NCBI GenBank assembly: GCA_963781495.1
Contig: CAWAFX010000002.1
Coordinates: forward strand, 1-64,000
Reading direction: 5' to 3'
Origin: Mayfieldus sp963781495
GTDB lineage: Bacteria; Actinomycetota; Thermoleophilia; Solirubrobacterales; 70-9
Length of the DNA stretch: 64,000 nucleotides
Shown here piece after piece: positions 41,249-51,361 of the stretch (its first letter is position 1; the number at the start of each line of letters is the position of its first letter). The position numbers and the translations under genes were made by a program. The notes below the pieces were generated by a model. That model was not told the origin of the DNA and did no database searches. It saw nothing but the letters and a program-made list of their open reading frames with translations.

Positions 41249-42336
41249 GCTGGACCGAACCATCTGACACTCCGACCGCGGAGCCGCTCTCGATCGGCAT
41301 CGTCGGGCTCGGTTACTGGGGTCCGAACCTTCTGCGCGTCGCGGCGGAGATGGAAGGCGTGGCGGTGAAATGGATCTGCGACCGCGACCAGCAGCGCCTC
41401 GCCCGCTTTGGCCGGCGCTATCCGAAGTGTGCCCGCACCGCTGACGTCGACGACCTGTTCGGCGACGACGAGCTCGACGCGATCCTCATCGCGACGCCGG
41501 TCTTCACCCACTACGACCTTGCGTCCCAGGCGCTGGACGCCGGCAAGCACACCTTCGTCGAGAAGCCGCTCGCCCCGTCGGGCAGAGAGGCTGACCAGCT
41601 ACTCGAACGGGCCGACGAGCAGGGACTGGTGCTGATGTGCGGGCACACGTTCCTCTACAGCCCGCCGGTCCGAGTCGTCAAGGATCTCCTCGAGCAGAAG
41701 AAGCTCGGAGACGTCTTCTTCGTCTCCTCGAGCCGGGTCAACCTCGGAATCCACCAGCCCGACGTCAGCGTGATCTGGGACCTCGGCCCGCACGACTTCT
41801 CGATCCTTCTCTATTGGCTCGACGAAATGCCGCGCAGCGTGCGCGCCGTCGGCCGGGACTCGATCGTGCCCGGCATTCCCGATGTCGCGTTCGTGACCCT
41901 CGCCTACGACTCGGGAGTCGTGGCGAACGTCGAGCTCAGCTGGCTGGCGCCGAGCAAGCTGCGGCGGACGGTGGTCGTCGGCAGCGAGAAGATGGTCGTC
42001 TACGACGACAGCGGCTCCGAACCGGTACGGATCTTCGATCACGGCGTCGTCTACCGCGATCCGGAGACCTTCGGCCAGCACCAGCTCTCCTACCGGACCG
42101 GTGACATCCTCTCGCCGAAGGTCGGCAGCGAGGAGCCGCTTTCGACCGAGCTCGACGACTTCGCGACGGCGATCTCCGAGGGACGGCCGGCGGTCTCGAG
42201 TCCAGAGCTGGCGCGAAACGTGGTCCGGCTGGCCGAGTGCGCCGACCGCTCGCTGCAGCTGGGGGGCACCGAGGTGATGGTCGAGCCCGGAGAGAGGCTG
42301 GCGGCCGGGGCGGCTCGCGAACTGTTGCTGCGATGA
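41245..42336 (+). CDS. Gfo/Idh/MocA-family sugar dehydrogenase
   Basis: 363 residues. Rossmann motif GIVGLGYWGPNLLR, the EKPLAPSG catalytic-lysine motif and WDLGPHDFSILLYW. Likely oxidises a UDP-sugar at C3 to give the ketone used by the adjacent aminotransferase. It overlaps the aminotransferase stop and the sugar transferase start by four bases at each side, so the three are translationally coupled. Confidence 0.9.
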   Translation: MSWTEPSDTPTAEPLSIGIVGLGYWGPNLLRVAAEMEGVAVKWICDRDQQRLARFGRRYPKCARTADVDDLFGDDELDAILIATPVFTHYDLASQALDAGKHTFVEKPLAPSGREADQLLERADEQGLVLMCGHTFLYSPPVRVVKDLLEQKKLGDVFFVSSSRVNLGIHQPDVSVIWDLGPHDFSILLYWLDEMPRSVRAVGRDSIVPGIPDVAFVTLAYDSGVVANVELSWLAPSKLRRTVVVGSEKMVVYDDSGSEPVRIFDHGVVYRDPETFGQHQLSYRTGDILSPKVGSEEPLSTELDDFATAISEGRPAVSSPELARNVVRLAECADRSLQLGGTEVMVEPGERLAAGAARELLLR

Positions 42337-43816
42337 CCGACTCCGAGAGTGCAACCCTCGAGCGAGCGCCGGATCGGGGCGCCCGCGCTGCGGTTCGCGG
42401 CGCGCGTCCCCGCCAGGTCCGCAAGCACGGCTCACGCGTCGTTGCCTGGAGGTACGGCCCCCGTGACGCGGCCGTTCACCGACTGCTGGCCCTCGCCGAT
42501 CTCTCCGGCATCGCGGCCGCGCTGTCGATTTCGCTGCTCTTGATCGCCGACCAGCCGCAGCAGTTCGCCTGGGGCCTGGCGACGCTGCCGCTATGGATCG
42601 TCCTCTTCAAGGCATACGGGCTCTACGACCGCGACGTGAAGCGGATCAGCCACGGCACGGTCGATGAGCTGCCCTACCTGTTCCACGCCGTCCTGCTTGG
42701 GTCGCTGATGCTCTTCGCCTACTTCCGTCTCGCGCCTCCAGCCGACATAGACCTCGGCGCCCTGTTCGCCTTCGCCGGCGTTGCGATCCTGACCGTGGCC
42801 GCGTCTCGCGCCGTCGCACGCCGGTCCGCGGTCGCCACGCTGGGCCCCGAGCGGGCTCTGCTGATCGGCGACGGGGAGAGGATCGAGACGCTGGCGCGAA
42901 AGATGCGCGCCCACCAGGAGTACGGCGTCGAGCCGGTCGGCAAGATCTACCGCCTCTCCTCGTCCGGCACCGGGCTGGCGAGCGGCGGGCTGCCGAACCT
43001 AGACCTCGAAGAGGCGATTTCACGCGATGAGATCGAACGAGTGGTCGTCGCCCACGAGGAGTTCGGCGAGGACATGCTGGTCCAGCTGCTGCGCCGTTGC
43101 CGTGAACTGGGCGTCAATGTCAGCGTCCTGCCGCGGTTCTTCGATGCTCTGGGACCCTCGGTGGAGGTCGACGACGTCGAGGGCGTCACGGTGCTCGGCA
43201 TGAGCCCTCCCGTTCTGCACCCATCCTCGCGCTGCATGAAGCGCGCGATGGACGTCGCCGGGGCGACCCTCCTGGTGACCCTGGCGGCACCGGTCCTGGC
43301 CCTGATCGCGATCGCGATCAAGCTCGACTCCCGCGGCCCGGTGCTATTTCGCCAGGAGCGGGTCGGGCGTCGGGGACGCCGCTTCCGGATGGCCAAGTTC
43401 CGGACCATGGTTCCCGATGCCGAGCAGAGGCGGGATGCACTGCTGGCCGACAGCCGGGACCCCGACTGGCTGCTGCTCGAGGACGACCCGCGGGTCACCG
43501 GGTCGGCCGCTTCCTCCGCGCCTCGAGCATCGACGAGCTGCCCCAGCTCTGGAACGTGCTCAAGGGCGAGATGAGCCTGGTCGGCCCGCGGCCGTCGTCG
43601 ACCGAGGACGCCCATCTCGCGGGCTGGCGGCGCAGCCGGCTCGACCTGACCCCCGGGGTCACCGGCCTGTGGCAGGTCCTCGGGCGCACCAACATCCCCT
43701 TCGAGGAGATGGTCAAGCTCGACTACCTCTACGTCACGAACTGGTCGCTCTGGACCGACCTGCGGCTGATCTTGCGTACGTTCCCGGCGGTGGTGCTCGG
43801 AAGGGGTGCCAATTGA
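42333..43816 (+). pseudogene. Polyprenyl glycosylphosphotransferase, frameshifted
   Basis: Initiating sugar-phosphate transferase (WbaP/PglC-like) that loads the first sugar phosphate on undecaprenyl phosphate. N-terminal four-helix membrane part and CoA-binding-like domain (ALLIGDGERIETLARKM), then the catalytic domain with MKRAMDVAGATLL and FRQERVGRRGRRFRMAKFRTM. After DDPRVT near 43500 the frame breaks: one missing C restores VGRFLRASSIDELPQLWN and joins to the second part, KGEMSLVGPRPS...GLWQVLGR, which ends at 43816. Either a sequencing error or a recent loss. Restored length is about 494 residues. Confidence 0.8.
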
Positions 43817-43917
43817 TCCGGCCGGCGGAGAGCCAAGTGGCGCGGCAGCGGAATCGCGCGGGTAGGGTTCGATCTCAAGGGGTAGGCGTCACTGGGAACG
43901 ACGCCGCGGCAAGTTAG

Positions 43918-45477
43918 ATGGACGGGCACGAACAGACGACAGACTTTCGTCAGCTGGGCGCAGCGCTGCGCCGGCGCTGGTGGCTGGTCCTGGCCTTCGT
44001 GCTGATCGCGGGCGGCGCCGCCTACGCCATCTCCAAGCAGCAGCCGTCGAAGTACGACGCGACTTCCAAGCTCCTCTTCCGGACCCCGAACTACGGCCAG
44101 GACGTCTTCGGCTCCGGCACCACCCCCTCGACCGGAGGCGACTCCGATCCGGTGCGCCAGGCCGCGACCAATCAGGCTCTCGTCGAGCTTCCGATCGTCG
44201 CCAAGAAGACATCTCAGGCGCTCCACGGCCGGGTCTCGGCGGCGCAGATCTCGAAGGAGGTCACGGTCGGTGGCAACGGCCAGTCCGACGTGGTCTCGAT
44301 CACCGTCTCCGACGAGCAGCCCCAGCGGGCCAGACTGATGGCCAACTCCTACGGGCGAGAGTTCATCGCCTATCGCGCCGGCTCGGACCGCTCCAAGCTC
44401 CTCAGGGCCCTGCGCAGCGCCGAGAACGAGTACCAGCGCCTCTCCCTGCTGACAAGGCCGGACCCCAGGGCAAGGCGCTGGCCGGAGCGGCGCCCCAGAT
44501 CGCCGTCCTCGCATCGCTTCAGACCGGCAATGCCGAGCTCGTCCAACCGGCCGGGCTTCCAAGCAGTGCGGCATCGCCCAAGCCCCTGAAGAACACCGTC
44601 ATTGGCGCCCTGCTGGGCCTTCTGCTCGGACTCGGCTTCGCCTTGCTGCTCGAGCGGATGAATCGCCAGATCCGCGAGCCGGGTGAAGCCGGGGAAGCCT
44701 TCGAGCTCCCGGTCTGGGGATGGTGCCGAGAGCAAGGCGATCTCCCGCGCGAACAAGACGCCGGGAACGCGCGTTCGCTCCGTCCGCGGAGAGGAGTCGT
44801 TCCGAACCCTGCGAGCCGCGCTGCGGCACTTCAACCTCGACCGCGAGGTGCGCTCGGTCGTCGTCACCTCTGGTGGGGTCGGAGAGGGCAAGTCGACGGT
44901 GGCCTGGAACCTGGCGCTGGCGGCGGCCTCCTCGTCCAACGTGATCGTGATCGAGACCGATCTTCGCGACCCCAGTCTCGCCCGCCAGCACGAGCTCTAT
45001 TCGAACCCCGGGCTGGCCGAGATCCTAGGGCGAGGTCAGGTGGAGCGAGGCCGTCCAGCGCGTCTCCGGCGCCAGCAACGACGCGATGCCGATCGGCGGC
45101 GGCAACAGGCTTGACGCGATCGTCGCCGGAGCGAGCCCGGTGAGCCCGGCCGAGCAGCTCGACAGTCCCCGGATGGGCGACCTGCTGGCTGGCCTGCACG
45201 AGTACTACGACCTCGTCGTCGTGACACGACGCCGATCGGGATCGTCTCCGACGCCTTTCCGCTGCTGCGCAAGGTCGACGGCGTCGTCGTGGTGACGAGC
45301 GCCACCCAGACCACCCGCGACTCCGTGCAGCGGACCCGGGAGCGACTGCAGCGCCTGGACGCAAACGTGCTCGGCATCGTCGTCAACTTCGTCAAGGAGA
45401 AGCGCCGGGCCGTGTACGGGGACGACGGGCACCGCAGCAAGGAGCCCGTCGCCTCCCGTTCCGACGGCGTCACCTGA
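43918..45477 (+). pseudogene. Wzz/BY-kinase chain-length protein, multiply frameshifted
   Basis: N-terminal Wzz domain with membrane segment WWLVLAFVLIAGGAAYAI, second segment TVIGALLGLLLGLGFALLL, and a tyrosine kinase (BY-kinase) with Walker A SGGVGEGKSTVAWN and a variant Walker A' (IVIETDLRDPS). These proteins control polysaccharide chain length and export. Reading through needs base additions near 44448, 44713, 44728, 45028 (two bases) and 45222; each restored segment fits the family. All are missing-base events. The C-terminus has a single Tyr rather than a Tyr cluster. Confidence 0.75.
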
Positions 45478-45576
45478 GCCGCGAGGGCAGCCCGGGATGC
45501 AGCGCCTGAGCTCCAGCGAGAGCGAGAGCAGACGCAGGAGACCCCCGAAGGCCGCTGGGCTCGGCGCGGGCGCAGG

Positions 45577-46714
45577 GTGGTGATGCTGCTGGAGAACAAC
45601 CCCTACCCCCAGGACGTGCGGGTCCGCAACGAGGCCGAGGCCCTGGTCGGGGCCGGACACGAAGTGACCGTCCTCGCCCCCCGCGCCGAGGGTCGACTCG
45701 CGAGGGAACGGGTCTCTGGTGTCCTCGTTCGCAGATACCGGCTCCCGGTCTCCGACGGGGGCGTACGGGGCTTCCTGCTCGAGTACGCCGGTGACCACCT
45801 GCAACTCTTCGGGCGCGCCCTCTGGCAGCTTTGGCGCGGCGCCGACGTCGTTCACCTCCACAACCCGCCCGACACCCTGTTCCCGGTCGGCCTGCTCGCA
45901 AGATTGCTGGCAGCTCGGCCGTGTTCGACCATCACGACCTCTTCCCGGAGCTTCTGGCCGACAAGTTCGGTGCCTCCCGTCTTCGGGCCCTCGCGGCGCT
46001 CGCCCAGCGGGCCAGCTTCCGTACGGCCAATTCGGTTCTGGTGACCAACCGCTCCCAGGCGGACGTCGCGATGGAGCGTGGGGCCCTGCCGGCCGAGCGG
46101 GTGACGATCGTCCGCAACGGGCCTCGCCGCGCCACCCTGGCCCAGCCGGCGCAGGCCCGCGGTGGCGCCCTCGGGGACCCTCGGCTCGTATTCGTCGGCG
46201 AGCTCGACCTGAGGACGGGGTTGTCTTGCTGCCGCAGCTGCTGAGGAAGCCGGGCTTGGAGAAGGCGACACTTTCGGTGGTCGGAGGCGGCGCGATGCGG
46301 AATCGCCTCGCCGCCGAGCTCGCCGCCGCCGGAGTGGACGGCAGAGTCGATTTCACCGGCCGGGTTCCTCATTCGCAGGTGCCGGAGCTGATCGCCGCCG
46401 CCGACATCTGCATCGATCCCGCTCCCTGCTCCGCGCTCAACCACGCTCGACGATGATCAAGATGACCGAGTACCTGGCGGCTGGGCGGCCGGTGGTCGCA
46501 TTCGACCTGGTCGAGACGCGGCACACGGCCGGCGAGCGGCCTGCTACGCCCGTTGCGGCGAGCTGGACGAGTTCGCCCGCCATCTGACCGGCTCGCCGGG
46601 GACGACACCTTGCGGTCGGTGCTCGGCGAGCGGGCCCTGCACCGCGCCCAGGAGCTGGTCTGGGAGCACTCGGAGGCCGAGCTGCTGGCTGCCTACGACC
46701 GTCTGCCGGGCTGA
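45577..46714 (+). pseudogene. Glycosyltransferase family 4, multiply frameshifted
   Basis: Starts with VVMLLENNPYPQDVRVRNEAEAL, the usual opening of a GT4 enzyme, then DVVHLHNPPDTLFP and, after a missing base near 45911, VFDHHDLFPELLADKFG. Further missing bases near 46209, 46444, 46535 and 46588 restore the C-terminal donor-binding half (DICIDPAPCSALN, then MIKMTEYLAAGRPVVAFDL) through to the stop at 46712. Transfers a sugar to the growing repeat unit. The true start is uncertain: GTG 45577 is used, but the frame is open to 45478. Confidence 0.72.
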
Positions 46715-46718
46715 CCGC

Positions 46719-47447
46719 TCAGGGGGAGCCGCTGAAGACCCGGGCAGGGACCCCCTGCACGCGGGCCCCGGGGGGAACGTCGGCGGTGACGACCGCCCCG
46801 GCGGCGATGTAGGCGTCGCCGCCGACCTCGACCCCGGGGCACAGGACCACGCCGCCCCCCACCCTGCAACCGCGGCGGAAGGTCACCCCCGCCATCTCCT
46901 CAGCCTCGCCGAGGCGTCCCATCGTGTTGTCGTTTGTGGTCACCACGCCCGGTCCGATGAACACCTCGTCCTCGATCACGCTGCCGGCGGTGATGTAGCA
47001 GTTGCTTTGAATCCTGACCTCGCGGCCGACCTCGACGTCGTTGTCGATCTGGGACCCGCGCCCGAGCACCGATCCCTCTCCGAGCATCGCCCGCTCCCGC
47101 AATTGCGCCTGGTCGGCGACGATCGCCCCGGGGCCGACGACCGCACCCGCGAGCACGACGGCGCCGCTGAGCACCGCGGCTTCGTCCTCGAGCACCGCGG
47201 CTTTCAAGGTCTCGCGGGGAGCCGAGGAATGAGGGCCGAGCCGTGGCTGGCGTCCGATCATCGCGCCGTCGCCGATCACGCAGCCGGAGCCGACCCGGGT
47301 CCCCGCGTGCAGGACCACGTGGCCACCGATCTCGGCGTCCTCGGCTATCGAGACCTCGGGCCCGATCAGCAGCCCGGGAGCGCGGTCGGACGGCGTCAGC
47401 GTCACCAGGGCGACCGGATCCTCGGTCTCAGTCAGGGTGGGCCCCAC
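46719..47447 (-). CDS. Hexapeptide-repeat N-acetyltransferase (WlbB/FdtC-like)
   Basis: 242 residues of left-handed beta-helix: repeated [IVL]GxGxxI units, e.g. VGSGCVIGDGAMIG and VGPGAIVADQAQL, with the catalytic His-type region VVTTNDNTMGRLG and the C-terminal AAGAVVTADVPPGARVQGVPA. Acetylates an amino sugar, consistent with the aminotransferase and dehydrogenase at 40-42 kb. The first 20 nt overlap the end of the O-antigen ligase gene upstream on the same strand, indicating coupling. Confidence 0.85.
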   Translation of the reverse strand: MGPTLTETEDPVALVTLTPSDRAPGLLIGPEVSIAEDAEIGGHVVLHAGTRVGSGCVIGDGAMIGRQPRLGPHSSAPRETLKAAVLEDEAAVLSGAVVLAGAVVGPGAIVADQAQLRERAMLGEGSVLGRGSQIDNDVEVGREVRIQSNCYITAGSVIEDEVFIGPGVVTTNDNTMGRLGEAEEMAGVTFRRGCRVGGGVVLCPGVEVGGDAYIAAGAVVTADVPPGARVQGVPARVFSGSP

Positions 47448-48906
47448 GCCTGGTCAGCGCCATCGCCGGTCCAAGGATCAGCGCGAAGCTGATCGCCGGC
47501 ACCCAATCGAAGAGGGTCGGGTCGCCGAGCGAGTCGGTCATCAGCACGGCGAGCGTGCAGAGCGCGGCCAGCGGCAGCCACCTGATTGCAACCGGCACGC
47601 TCTTGATCCGTCGGATCAGCGCCGCGGCCAGCAGCAGCAATCCAGTCAGGTAGATCGCCAGGCCCGCATAGCCCGTCTCCCCCAAGACGCTGGGCCAGGC
47701 GGTGTCGTCGATGAACTGGGGGTCCCGGCGCGAGAGCCCATAGACGGAGCTCAACCCGTACTGGTCATAGACCGGGCTGTAGTTGAGTCGCGACTGATAG
47801 CTGGCGAAGCGGCCGAAACCGGTGCCGAGCGGGAAGTCGTCGGCGCCGATCTTCGTCCCCGTCAGGTAGAGCTGAGCGCGCGCGGTCGATTCGGATGAGG
47901 TGTACAGCGAGACCTGGTTGGCGACCACCTTGGACTCCAGCGCATAGGCGCCGCCGACGAACAACACCCCGGCCACCGCCACGGCGACCGGGCTGCGGCC
48001 GTAGACCCAGCGCTGGGCGAGGATGATGATCATCACCACGACGGCGATCGAGAGAAAGCCCTTCAGCCGCAAGGTCAAGAGCACCGAAAGGGTGAACGCC
48101 AGCGCCAGAATCAGATCCGAGCGTTCGCGCTTGGCGGCGTAGCGGGTGAAGGTGACCGCGAAGAGGATGCTCATGAAGAGGCTGTAGCCGTTCGGTCCGC
48201 CGAAGATCGACGAGATCGAGCTCGACCTCGGTGCCCCGGGGGGAGGGGTGAAGGCGACCAGGTGAAGCGAGTGTGCGACCACCCCTCCCGAGAGGAAGTC
48301 GATGAAGCCGAAGCCGGCCACCACCAAGCCGACCCTGGTCACCGCCCGGTAGACCCGGGTCACGTCTGCAGGCTGCCAGGGAAGCACGAAGGCGACGGCG
48401 ATCATGATCCAGAGCTTCAGTCCGAGCCAGGCGCCGGGCCCCGCGATCGCCAGCGGCACGTGGTTGATGACCGCCCCGGCGATTCCACACAACCCGACGC
48501 CGAGGGCGGGCAGCAGTACCCGCAACGGCACCGAGGTGTTGGTCTGCATCGTCCGCCAGACGGTGAGGCAGACGAGCAGCAGGACGAAGAACTCGTCCGA
48601 TTGTGAGACCTGCCTCCCGGCGGCCGAATCGCTGCCCGCGAGAGTGGTCAACGGCGCGTTGACGAGGACCAGGATCCAAAGCCAGATCAGCGTCCGAACC
48701 GGATCTCGCAGGTAGGCGACGATCGCCCCCGCGGAAACGGCGAAGGCAACCAGGGCGGCGGCAAAGATCAGCCCGTGCCCGGTGGCTGCTGCGGCCCCGG
48801 CGGCCAGCGCCAGGGCAGCGCCGAGCACCCCGATTCCGAGCGAGGGAAGCTCGAATCGTGCAGGTGCCTCGAGAGTCGCTATCGAAGTTCGCCCATAGGG
48901 CGTCAT
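47428..48906 (-). CDS. O-antigen ligase/polymerase (Wzy-like) membrane protein
   Basis: 492 residues with about 12 hydrophobic segments and the large periplasmic loop before the C-terminus, containing GTGFGRFASYQSRLNYSP and RRDPQFIDDTAWPSVLGETGYAGL, typical of the Wzy_C/O-antigen ligase domain. Likely polymerises or ligates exopolysaccharide repeat units at the outer face. ATG 48906; the upstream in-frame extension is rejected because it has no signal or family content. Confidence 0.88.
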   Translation of the reverse strand: MTPYGRTSIATLEAPARFELPSLGIGVLGAALALAAGAAAATGHGLIFAAALVAFAVSAGAIVAYLRDPVRTLIWLWILVLVNAPLTTLAGSDSAAGRQVSQSDEFFVLLLVCLTVWRTMQTNTSVPLRVLLPALGVGLCGIAGAVINHVPLAIAGPGAWLGLKLWIMIAVAFVLPWQPADVTRVYRAVTRVGLVVAGFGFIDFLSGGVVAHSLHLVAFTPPPGAPRSSSISSIFGGPNGYSLFMSILFAVTFTRYAAKRERSDLILALAFTLSVLLTLRLKGFLSIAVVVMIIILAQRWVYGRSPVAVAVAGVLFVGGAYALESKVVANQVSLYTSSESTARAQLYLTGTKIGADDFPLGTGFGRFASYQSRLNYSPVYDQYGLSSVYGLSRRDPQFIDDTAWPSVLGETGYAGLAIYLTGLLLLAAALIRRIKSVPVAIRWLPLAALCTLAVLMTDSLGDPTLFDWVPAISFALILGPAMALTRRGAHPD

Positions 48907-49064
48907 GTCACAGAAACCGAATCCCCAATTGCCGCCAAACGGGCCTGCCCGCCCGCTGCCGCGGAGTCTAACCGGAGCGGGCATATGGTCACCCCAGTCA
49001 AATACCCGTCCTCGAAGGCCCGATTCGGCAATCCGGAGAGGTCATGCCCGTCGATCGGAGTGCC

Positions 49065-49070
49065 TATATT
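49065..49070 (+). promoter_or_regulatory. -10 hexamer TATATT before GH5 gene
   Basis: TATATT ends 8 nt before GTG 49079 with only CGGGGCAG between, the spacing expected for a leaderless message. Confidence 0.4.
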
Positions 49071-49078
49071 CGGGGCAG

Positions 49079-50245
49079 GTGAAATCCCGCACTCACCGTC
49101 GCGCCCTCGGGGGGTGCCGGGGTCCTTGGCTGGCCGTGGCTCTGCTTTTGGCGCTCGCATTCCCGGCTCCGGCCGCTGCCAGGGCGAAGCACCGCCCGCC
49201 CCACCTGACGATCGCGGTTCGCCACCACCACCTCGTCAACGCCGGTGGCCGAACGGTCAGTCTTCACGGAGTCAACATCTCGGGGACCCAGTGGCAGTGC
49301 CTCTACGGACAGGCGTTCGACAGCCCCAGTGACGACGCCAGCATCGATGCGATGGTGGCCTGGCACATCAACGTGGCCCGGATCCCGCTCAACGAGGACT
49401 GCTGGCTGGGGATCAACGGCGCCCCGAGCGATATCGACCGCTACCACGCCGAGATCCGCGACTATGTCAACCGCCTCCATGCCCACGGCATCTACGCGAT
49501 CCTCAACCTGCACTGGAGCGCGCCCGGCGGCCTGCTCTCGAACATAGGCGCGCAACCAAAGTTCTCGGGCTTCTTCGGGATGGCCGACGCCGACCACGCG
49601 CCGGCCTTCTGGTCCTCGCTGGCCGCCTACTTCAAGCACGACCACGGGGTGCTCTTCGACCTCTACAACGAGCCCAACTACATCGACTGGTCCTGCCTGC
49701 GCAACGGGTGCACGGTGCCGGCGACCCTCGACAACCATCTCGATTTTCAGTCGGCAGGGATGCAGTCGATGCTCGACGCCGTGCGGGCGACCGGCGCGAC
49801 CCAGCCGGTGATGGTCGCGGGACTGCAGATGGCGACCATCCTCGGCCGGTCCTGGATCGCCTACCGGCCCCATGATCCTCGCCACCAACTGGTCGCCTCG
49901 GTCCACCTCTATGGCCCGATTGCCGCAACCGAGAGCAACCTCGGGATCGTGGCCAGGCACTTCCCGGTCGTCGCCGGCGAGGTCGGGGAGAAGAACTGCG
50001 CCCACAACGTCCTCGACGCCGTCCTGCCCTGGCTGGACAGCCACGGCATCTCCTACGCGGCCTGGGCCTGGTTCACCGACGACTGCGCAATCGACCCTGC
50101 CCTGATCAGCGATTACAACGGAACACCGACTCCCTACGGGATCGGCTATCGCGATCACCTGCTCGCCAACTTCCCCGCCCCACGGCCGCCGCGCCGCGGC
50201 TCAAAGCACCACCACGGCAAGCACCACCATCGGCACCACCACTGA
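49079..50245 (+). CDS. Secreted GH5-family glycoside hydrolase with His-rich tail
   Basis: 388 residues. Signal peptide (about 1-34, ending APAAARA), then a cellulase-like (GH5) barrel: LHGVNISGTQWQCLYGQ, VARIPLNEDCWLG, acid/base Glu in LFDLYNEPNYIDW and nucleophile Glu in VVAGEVGEKNC. May trim or release the polysaccharide made by this cluster. The last residues are almost all His/Lys (KHHHGKHHHRHHH). GTG start chosen for the signal peptide; the frame is open further upstream without coding character. Confidence 0.85.
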   Translation: MKSRTHRRALGGCRGPWLAVALLLALAFPAPAAARAKHRPPHLTIAVRHHHLVNAGGRTVSLHGVNISGTQWQCLYGQAFDSPSDDASIDAMVAWHINVARIPLNEDCWLGINGAPSDIDRYHAEIRDYVNRLHAHGIYAILNLHWSAPGGLLSNIGAQPKFSGFFGMADADHAPAFWSSLAAYFKHDHGVLFDLYNEPNYIDWSCLRNGCTVPATLDNHLDFQSAGMQSMLDAVRATGATQPVMVAGLQMATILGRSWIAYRPHDPRHQLVASVHLYGPIAATESNLGIVARHFPVVAGEVGEKNCAHNVLDAVLPWLDSHGISYAAWAWFTDDCAIDPALISDYNGTPTPYGIGYRDHLLANFPAPRPPRRGSKHHHGKHHHRHHH

Positions 50246-50260
50246 GCCGATCGGCCGCGA

Positions 50261-51361
50261 CTAGATGCTGGTGACGGCTTCGACGCCGGCCGGAGCCGGT
50301 CTGGCGGCGCCGGTGCAGCCGGGCGCCAGCTCCTCGTAGAGGTCGAGGATCGGCCGCGCGATCGCCTCGTCGTTGAGCCACCCGCTGGCCTCGCGGCCGT
50401 TGCTGCGCCGAGGATCGGCCAAGCACTCCTTGACCGCGGCGCCGAGCGCGCTCGGCTCGGCCTCACAGATCCAGGACGGCTCGACGTCGGCCAGCACTTC
50501 CTCGACGTCGCCGACGCAGGTGGTGACCACCGGCAGATTGCAGAGGATCGCCTCTTTGACGACGTTTGGCGACCCCTCGATCGAGGAGGTCAGCAAAAGG
50601 CAGTCCGCGGCGCTCATCGCCAGCGGCATCTCATCGGGCTCGATCTCCGCCGCCACCTGCAGCCGTACCGGCTGACCATTTTGTTCCGCCCAGTCGCAGG
50701 CGGCCTTGGCGAGCCAGTAGCGCTTGCGCTCGACCTCTGGATCGGCCGCGAAGAGCGCCATCCGGTCCTGCTTCGACCAGCCGAGCCGCTCGCGAGCCTC
50801 TTCGCGGTCGATCGGCCGGAACAGATCCGGTGCGATCCCGCTCGGTATCACCAGGTTTCGGCCCTGGACGCTGGGCGGCAGGACGCTCTCCATCTCCCGC
50901 GACTGCGTGATCGTCCTCGTCGCCAGGCGGGCGTGCTCTCGCTGCACCACCAGACGCACGCGCTCCGACCGCGGCAATGTCGCGTCGGCGTAGGGCTCCC
51001 CGAGCAGGTCCGAGCCGTAGTAGGAGAAGATCATCGGCGCTCCGAAGTAGAACCGGGCCGGCAGGGCGGTCTCCCCGGCGTGCACGTGGACCAGCTGGTA
51101 GCGACGGCCCCTCAATCCCTGCCTCAGCATCGACATCGCCGCCAGGGCGTAGGCGATCGGCGACTCATAGCCGCGCACGAACGCGACATCGCAGCGCACG
51201 CCGGCCTCGATCAACGAGTCGACCTGGCGCTTGACGAAGATCCCGTAGCGCGGCCCCGGAGAACCGCTCGGCCCCGGGGGATCGGCGTGGTCCGGCCACA
51301 TGTTCGTGACCTGAAGGACCTCGGCGTCCGGCTCCCGTCGCTCCCAGGTCAGGGCCCTCAT
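50261..51361 (-). CDS. Glycosyltransferase family 4
   Basis: 366 residues, GT-B fold. Acceptor half with GIFVKRQVDSLIEAGV and the donor site SSIEGSPNVVKEAILC containing the conserved Glu pair. ATG 51361 overlaps the stop of the sulfotransferase gene (ATGA). Probably adds a sugar during exopolysaccharide synthesis. The longer frame upstream is a shadow. Confidence 0.85.
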   Translation of the reverse strand: MRALTWERREPDAEVLQVTNMWPDHADPPGPSGSPGPRYGIFVKRQVDSLIEAGVRCDVAFVRGYESPIAYALAAMSMLRQGLRGRRYQLVHVHAGETALPARFYFGAPMIFSYYGSDLLGEPYADATLPRSERVRLVVQREHARLATRTITQSREMESVLPPSVQGRNLVIPSGIAPDLFRPIDREEARERLGWSKQDRMALFAADPEVERKRYWLAKAACDWAEQNGQPVRLQVAAEIEPDEMPLAMSAADCLLLTSSIEGSPNVVKEAILCNLPVVTTCVGDVEEVLADVEPSWICEAEPSALGAAVKECLADPRRSNGREASGWLNDEAIARPILDLYEELAPGCTGAARPAPAGVEAVTSI

